Shown here piece after piece: positions 33,572 through 37,584 of a DNA stretch of 37,584 nt. Each line of letters begins with the position of its first letter. Positions within the stretch are counted from its first letter, which is position 1. The position numbers and the translations under genes were made by a program. The DNA comes from Succinivibrio sp. (GTDB taxonomy: Bacteria > Pseudomonadota > Gammaproteobacteria > Enterobacterales > Succinivibrionaceae): contig JAFUGP010000055.1 of the NCBI GenBank assembly GCA_017469335.1, positions 1-37,584 on the forward strand. Direction: 5' to 3'. The notes under the pieces are model-generated. The model saw only the letters and a program-made list of their open reading frames with translations. It did not search any database and was not told where the DNA came from.

Positions 33572-34582
33572 TCAGGCCTTGGTGACATCCACGGGCTTAA
33601 TCACGCCGAACTTGATCCAATTCTCAAAGCGGTGTCTTTCATGCCAGGTGAGATAGTCGGGATTGGGCCAGTAGGCTTTATCCTCAGGCAGCATGATGGA
33701 GGTGCCGTCATACTTCATGTAGGACTCGGCCCCTAAGGCCTTGAGGGTGGTGGAAACCTTCAGGCGCACCGTGTCGGGACCGTCGTATCCGGCGGTCATC
33801 AGGCCTTTGGAGAAGAGGCGGTGCAGATCGCATCTCATGACGATGCCGTTGTCCGGGCGCTGGAACCTTTCATCGTAGAAGGTGCGGATATGGGCCACGT
33901 CAATGACGGGTCGGGCGGTAGTGCCGGTGATGCCGCAACGGTAGTTGTAGGCATGGAGCATCTTGGCATAAAAGGTACCCGCATAATCGATGGAATGGCT
34001 CTGGGTGGCCATCAGATAGATCCCCTTCCAGTCACTGTTCGAGGAGCCGGGGTTGAGCTGGGGGTTGCGCGCCTGCAGCACTATCTTGACCAGGTAGCGG
34101 CCCAGGGGCTCGTTCTGGTCTAAGTAGACATAACTAGCGCCCTGAAAGTCGATGTTGAAATCGGAGGGCAGTTTCTTTTGCTCGGAGCGCGAGAAAATGA
34201 AGGTGCTCTGCAGAATAAAGGAGTTTAGCTGTTTGGCCTGACGCCCGAAGGTGGCCTTGACGCGGTCCAGAAAATCCTCGTAGTCCAAAGCGCCGTTGCG
34301 CACACCGTACATGGCCCAGGCCGTTTCGGTGGCCAGCACCTCATGATTGATGTAGAAACCGCCGCCCACGATGACCTCATCGCCCCGGGTTTTCTCGTCC
34401 TGTACCAGGAACATCACCATCATGCCGGGCTCGGGCTTGTCTTTTAAGATAGCCTTGGCGGTCTTGTCGACACACCACATATTGAGGCTGTCCGAGCCTG
34501 AAACTATGTAGTGGGCCTTAATCACCTGATACCAGTTGTAGGGTACTTTCAAAACCAGGATCTTGTCAGGGATGGTGCTCAT
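33572..34582 (-). CDS. HNH endonuclease with N-terminal DNA/base-reader-like domain
   Basis: Orphan restriction-type nuclease. The C-terminal HNH domain (about 205-270) reads HAYNYRCGITGTTARPVIDVAH, then DNGIVMRCDLHRLFSKG, with H231, N245 and H254 as the metal/catalytic residues. The N-terminal part (about 1-100) has the pattern NMWCVDKTAKAILKD, VMFLVQD and EVIVGGGFYIN, resembling PUA/EVE-like domains in other HNH restriction proteins that read modified bases; this assignment is inference. The ATG at 34582 (MSTIPDK) has GAGGAG six bases upstream, so the longer frame from 34621 is rejected. No methyltransferase adjoins it, consistent with a modification-dependent defence enzyme. Confidence 0.82.
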   Translation of the reverse strand: MSTIPDKILVLKVPYNWYQVIKAHYIVSGSDSLNMWCVDKTAKAILKDKPEPGMMVMFLVQDEKTRGDEVIVGGGFYINHEVLATETAWAMYGVRNGALDYEDFLDRVKATFGRQAKQLNSFILQSTFIFSRSEQKKLPSDFNIDFQGASYVYLDQNEPLGRYLVKIVLQARNPQLNPGSSNSDWKGIYLMATQSHSIDYAGTFYAKMLHAYNYRCGITGTTARPVIDVAHIRTFYDERFQRPDNGIVMRCDLHRLFSKGLMTAGYDGPDTVRLKVSTTLKALGAESYMKYDGTSIMLPEDKAYWPNPDYLTWHERHRFENWIKFGVIKPVDVTKA

Positions 34583-34735
34583 GGAGAACTCCTCAGGAGA
34601 CGGGCTAAGACAAACTTCCAATATTAATCTTAAAACTTAAGCGGCGCCGATTCTCCGTGCGGTGTCAATTTTTGACGTGAAAATCACCCACGTACGCTCT
34701 TTTTGCTCCCCTTCTGGCCGAGCATATCTTAATTC

Positions 34736-34780
34736 TGTGATATCTATCACAATTTGCGTTTACAAAATTAAAGTTATTAT
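34736..34780 (+). promoter_or_regulatory. CRP site with class II-type promoter
   Basis: TGTGATATCTATCACA (34736-34751) matches the CRP consensus TGTGA-N6-TCACA exactly. TATTAT at 34775-34780 would place a start near 34786, putting the CRP centre about 42 bases upstream, the class II position. The direction points to the sodium/sugar symporter, with a leader of about 430 bases. In the HNH direction no -10 is visible at the matching distance. Confidence 0.75.
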
Positions 34781-34838
34781 CTAATTGATTATTAAGGATT
34801 TAAACCTATAGACCTACAACGCGCTCTCCCGGGATCAA

Positions 34839-34868
34839 GACAGCTGATTGGCCTGTGCGCGAGCTGTC
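34839..34868 (+). repeat. 7-bp inverted repeat in the symporter upstream region
   Basis: GACAGCT (34839-34845) and AGCTGTC (34862-34868), perfect, 16-base spacer. It would form a hairpin in the longer (CRP-dependent) transcript only. Confidence 0.45.
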
Positions 34869-35002
34869 TAAACCAACTCACCCTCAAGGTGCAATTTCCT
34901 GTCGATTTTTCAAAGGGTAAATTTTAGATAGGTTCTCTTTGCGGCCGCACCATGTTCCCCTTGCAGCAGCCAAATCAGCAGAGCTTGCAGTTGCGCCTTG
35001 AT

Positions 35003-35031
35003 TTTACCTTCACCCTAAATTTGCATATAAT
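35003..35031 (+). promoter_or_regulatory. Proximal promoter of the sodium/sugar symporter
   Basis: TTTACC (35003-35008), 17 bases, TATAAT (35026-35031), predicting a start near 35038 and a 180-base leader. Confidence 0.65.
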
Positions 35032-35078
35032 TCCTTTTTGGTAACAAGACGAGGCAGTCTGCAGGCGTTGGTGTCTGG

Positions 35079-35201
35079 ACGGCTTGATCTTGTGAGGTGC
35101 AGGCTCTAAGGCCGGCACCGGCTCAAGCCGTAAGGTGCGGGCTGTTTGATGTCAACTTAATCTTAGAGGAGGACAGCATCACAGGCAGTTTACTGCGTGT
35201 G
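35079..35201 (+). ncRNA. Structured 5' leader, candidate cis-acting RNA switch
   Basis: Stem P1: ACGGCTTGA (35079-35087) with TCAAGCCGT (35123-35131), nine pairs. Inside it P2: GGTGC (35096-35100) with GCACC (35115-35119), then GGC/GCC (35102-35104, 35111-35113). The P2 loop region CTCTAAG (35104-35110) is complementary to CTTAGAG (35162-35168), which overlaps the Shine-Dalgarno AGAGGAGG (35165-35172). A second GGTGC (35134-35138) can take GCACC from P2 and, with CGGC-TCAA-GCCG, breaks P1. A further hairpin (35180-35201, CACA/TGTG and GCAG/CTGC with one mismatch) lies between the Shine-Dalgarno and the start codon. No known riboswitch class is recognised. Confidence 0.5.
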
Positions 35202-35218
35202 TTGCTATCGTTGTTTCT

Positions 35219-36865
35219 ATGCCAGAAAATTTACAAGTGGGCTTGAGTGGTCTGGACTGGGCCATTTTTGCCATTTACGCCATTACGATTGTATCCGTAG
35301 GTCTGATTGCGTCCCACAAGAACCGCCACAGCACCGAAGGCTACTTCCTGGCAGGTAAATCCATCCCCTGGTGGGCAATCGGTGCTTCCCTGATCGCGGC
35401 AAACATTTCCGCCGAGCAGGTTATCGGTATGTCCGGCTCGGGCTTTGCCATCGGCATGGCCATTTCCGCTTACGAGTGGATGGCCGCCGTCACGTTGATC
35501 CTGGTCGCCAAGTTCTTCATGCCGATCTTCATCAGCAAGGGCATTTACACCATTCCTGAATTCGTCGAGAAGCGTTTCAACAAAACCCTGAAGACCATTC
35601 TGGCCGTGTTCTGGATCTGCCTGTACATCTTCGTCAACCTCTCCTCCGTGCTCTACTTAGGCGGTACGGCTCTGGAGACCATCCTGCATGTGAACTTCAC
35701 CTATGCCATTTTAGGTCTGGCGGCCTTCGCGCTGGTCTACTCCCTGTACGGCGGTCTGAGCTCCGTGGTGTGGACTGACGTGATCCAGGTTGCCATCCTG
35801 ATCATCGGCGGCATCGCCATCACCTTCATCTCGGTGAGCATGGTAGGCGCCGGCAGCGGCTTTTCCGCCGGCTTGAGCCACATGATGGATTTCGCTCCTG
35901 AGCACTTCAAGATGATCATCGAGCCCGAGGACAAAGCCAACTACATGAACCTGCCAGGCATCGCGGTGCTGATCGGCGGTATGTGGGTGGCCAATTTGTA
36001 CTACTGGGGCTTCAATCAGTACATCATTCAGCGTACCTTCGCCGCCAAGTCCCTGGACGAGGCGCAGAAAGGTCTGGCCTTCGCCGGCTTCCTCAAGCTG
36101 CTCACCCCGCTCATCGTGGTGATCCCGGGCATTGCCGCCTACGTGCTCATCAATGACAGCGTCTTGGAGCAGGGCCTCATCGAGCAGTTCGGCGAGATGG
36201 TGACCGATCCCGAGTCCATCCCGTCCATGGGTCGTGCCGACAAGGCTTATCCGTGGATTGCGCAGTTCCTGCCGGTCGGTGCCCGCGGTCTGGTAGTCGC
36301 AGCTCTGGCTGCCGCCATCGTGTCCTCCCTGGCCTCGATGATGAACTCCACCGCCACCATCTTCACCATGGACCTCTACAAAGAGTACGTGGACAAGAAC
36401 GCCTCTGACCTCAAGCTGGTCAACGTGGGCCGTCTGAGCGCCGTGGTGGCTCTGGTCATCGCCATCTTCATTGCCCCGATGCTGAGCACCTTAGGTCAGG
36501 CCTTCCAGTACATTCAGGAGTACACCGGCCTGGTCTCCCCCGGCATCTTGGGCGTGTTCCTGTGCGGTCTGTTCTGGAAGCACACCACCTCCAAAGCCGC
36601 CATCATCGGCGTGCTGTGCTCCATCCCAATCGCGCTGCTGCTGAAGTTCCTGCCGCTGCAGATGCCGTTCATGAATCAGATGATGTACACCATCGTGCTG
36701 ACCATGGCCATCATCGTGTTCGTGTCCATCGCCACCAATGAGGAAGATGACGATCCCAAGGGCATCAGCCTCAAAGCCAGCGAGTTCAAGACCTCCGGCG
36801 GCTTTGCCATCGCCTCTTACTGCATCATTCTGTTCGTGGCCCTGGCTTACGCTCTGTACTGGTAA
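35219..36865 (+). CDS. Sodium/sugar symporter (SSS family, vSGLT-like)
   Basis: Sodium-coupled sugar importer of the solute:sodium symporter family. It follows Vibrio SGLT closely, including the galactose-site residues by position: Gln67 in NISAEQ, Glu86 in AYEW, Asn266 in YYWGFNQ, Lys293 in FLKLLTP and a Gln in FQYIQEYTG; the Na2-site Ser pair is in AAIVSSLASMMNS (369-370). The length of 548 residues and 13-14 membrane segments are normal. Glucose or galactose is the expected substrate. The ATG at 35219 has no adjacent Shine-Dalgarno; the strong AGAGGAGG is 46 bases away and no in-frame start lies between. CRP and RNA-level control are suggested by the leader. Confidence 0.93.
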   Translation: MPENLQVGLSGLDWAIFAIYAITIVSVGLIASHKNRHSTEGYFLAGKSIPWWAIGASLIAANISAEQVIGMSGSGFAIGMAISAYEWMAAVTLILVAKFFMPIFISKGIYTIPEFVEKRFNKTLKTILAVFWICLYIFVNLSSVLYLGGTALETILHVNFTYAILGLAAFALVYSLYGGLSSVVWTDVIQVAILIIGGIAITFISVSMVGAGSGFSAGLSHMMDFAPEHFKMIIEPEDKANYMNLPGIAVLIGGMWVANLYYWGFNQYIIQRTFAAKSLDEAQKGLAFAGFLKLLTPLIVVIPGIAAYVLINDSVLEQGLIEQFGEMVTDPESIPSMGRADKAYPWIAQFLPVGARGLVVAALAAAIVSSLASMMNSTATIFTMDLYKEYVDKNASDLKLVNVGRLSAVVALVIAIFIAPMLSTLGQAFQYIQEYTGLVSPGILGVFLCGLFWKHTTSKAAIIGVLCSIPIALLLKFLPLQMPFMNQMMYTIVLTMAIIVFVSIATNEEDDDPKGISLKASEFKTSGGFAIASYCIILFVALAYALYW

Positions 36866-36904
36866 ACAGTACTGCTTATGCGCCTGTAAGGCGTAACTGA
36901 TCTT

Positions 36905-36939
36905 AAAAACCCGGAACCCAATTGAGTTCCGGGTTTTTT
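36905..36939 (+). terminator. Intrinsic terminator of the symporter gene
   Basis: A 13-bp stem, AAAAACCCGGAAC (36905-36917) with GTTCCGGGTTTTT (36926-36938), and an eight-base loop; A-rich and T-rich flanks make it bidirectional. Confidence 0.95.
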
Positions 36940-37001
36940 AGTGGGCTCACCTTCGCAACTCACTTCCTCATTTGTCCCGTCCTAAACTCTCTTTATCTAC
37001 A

Positions 37002-37029
37002 TTGAAATTCAAGATGGTTTTAGTATCAT
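37002..37029 (+). promoter_or_regulatory. Promoter of the Rpn-family gene
   Basis: TTGAAA (37002-37007), 16 bases, TATCAT (37024-37029), followed by a 20-26 base leader with AGGA. Confidence 0.5.
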
Positions 37030-37055
37030 GATTAAGAGCACAGGATGATTTAACG

Positions 37056-37584
37056 ATGAATATGAATATGAATACTGACCCAAACACAGAAAATGACCAG
37101 GAGGCGCAGCTTAAGGCCAATCTTGAGAGAATACGCGCTTTAAGGTTTATCGACGATGAATTCATGAACGTGTGCTTTGACGACTACATCGAGGGTACGC
37201 AGCTCATGCTGCGCATTATTCTCAACAAACCCGCTTTGATCGTTACCAGCGTGAGAACCCAAAAGGTCCTGAAAAACCTCTCAGGCCGTGATATCTGGCT
37301 GGATATTCATGCCAAGGACAGCACCAATGCCGAGTTTGATATCGAGGTGCAGCGCTTGGAGAGCGGAGCTGACAGCAGACGGGCACGCTACCATTCAAGC
37401 ATCATGGATGCCCATCTTTTAGAGCCCGGTCAGGATTTCAAGGTGCTGCCCGACAGCTACGTGATATTTATCACCGAAACTGACGTCCTGAAGGGAAACA
37501 AGCCCCTCTACTGCATAGAGCGCATGATGATGGAGCTCAAGCAGCCCTTCAATGACGGCTCGCACATCGTGTACGTAAATGGGG
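37056..37584 (+). CDS. Rpn-family/PD-(D/E)XK nuclease transposase-like protein, 5' part
   Basis: Open to the window edge (176 complete codons seen). The sequence has the layout of the PD-(D/E)XK family grouped with Rpn recombination-promoting nucleases: RFIDDEFMNVCFDD, a segment QLMLRIILNKPAL, RDIWLDIHAKD with the metal-binding Asp, AEFDIEVQR with the ExQ half of the site, ARYHSSIMDAHLL, and DSYVIFITETDVL. These proteins are often multicopy, vary in their C-terminal tails and act in DNA exchange or phage defence. Three in-frame ATG codons (37056, 37062, 37068) could start it; the first is closest to the AGGA. Runs beyond 37584. Confidence 0.82.
   Translation, partial: MNMNMNTDPNTENDQEAQLKANLERIRALRFIDDEFMNVCFDDYIEGTQLMLRIILNKPALIVTSVRTQKVLKNLSGRDIWLDIHAKDSTNAEFDIEVQRLESGADSRRARYHSSIMDAHLLEPGQDFKVLPDSYVIFITETDVLKGNKPLYCIERMMMELKQPFNDGSHIVYVNG

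Noticed and set aside
34583..35218. Search of the 636-base gap for a tRNA or small protein gene
   Set aside because: No tRNA arms and no open frame with a start and SD; the gap holds the CRP site, promoters and structured leader instead.
36968..37165. 65-codon minus-strand frame overlapping the start of the Rpn-family gene
   Set aside because: Overlaps a promoter and a recognisable coding start on the other strand; no family features.

Overview
The window reads as a chromosomal segment of a fairly GC-rich gammaproteobacterium. The support is the sohB-topA neighbourhood, a short E. coli-type L25 (rplY), dusA and ogt, a PotGHI set whose sequence follows E. coli closely, a MepM-like endopeptidase, and a consensus CRP site. 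The C4-dicarboxylate carrier, NhaC antiporter, solitary binding proteins and Rpn/PD-(D/E)XK protein would suit a gut anaerobe such as a member of the Succinivibrionaceae. That placement is inference and no rRNA is present to test it. I saw no rRNA, tRNA, CRISPR array or intact insertion sequence.

Layout. 1-6800: two damaged solute-binding proteins (95-769 lacks its N-terminus; 5991-6786 has a frameshift in its signal peptide) flank a purine permease, a HlyD adaptor overlapping an ABC-2 permease with no ATPase, and a metallo-beta-lactamase-fold hydrolase. 6980-14350 (minus strand): a glycerol-kinase-like enzyme with an altered pocket, then topA, sohB, a CvfB-like protein and rplY. 14540-17450 (plus): HAD phosphatase, ogt and a DASS dicarboxylate transporter. 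17450-21100 (minus): aldo/keto reductase, GNAT acetyltransferase, dusA and a serine hydroxymethyltransferase-like protein. 21620-26620: a MepM-like endopeptidase, an M20/RocB-like protein and an iron-alcohol-dehydrogenase-like protein. 26900-30000: potGHI without a binding protein. 30120-37584: a SprA-like metalloprotease, NhaC antiporter, Rossmann protein, orphan HNH endonuclease, a sodium/sugar symporter with a long structured leader, and the start of an Rpn-family nuclease.

Two things stand out. First, three enzyme-family proteins within 7 kb (19837-26620) have each lost the residues that define their chemistry: the SHMT-like protein has Gly where the PLP lysine belongs, the M20-like protein lacks the usual metal ligands and catalytic Glu pair, and the Fe-ADH-like protein has lost three of four metal ligands. 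All three reading frames are open and conserved in overall shape, so they look like maintained pseudoenzymes rather than decayed genes. Second, the 5' leader of the sodium/sugar symporter carries a perfect CRP site with a class II-type promoter, a second good promoter, mutually exclusive hairpins, and an apical loop complementary over seven bases to the region overlapping a strong Shine-Dalgarno sequence. This looks like a cis-acting RNA switch that I cannot assign to a known class.
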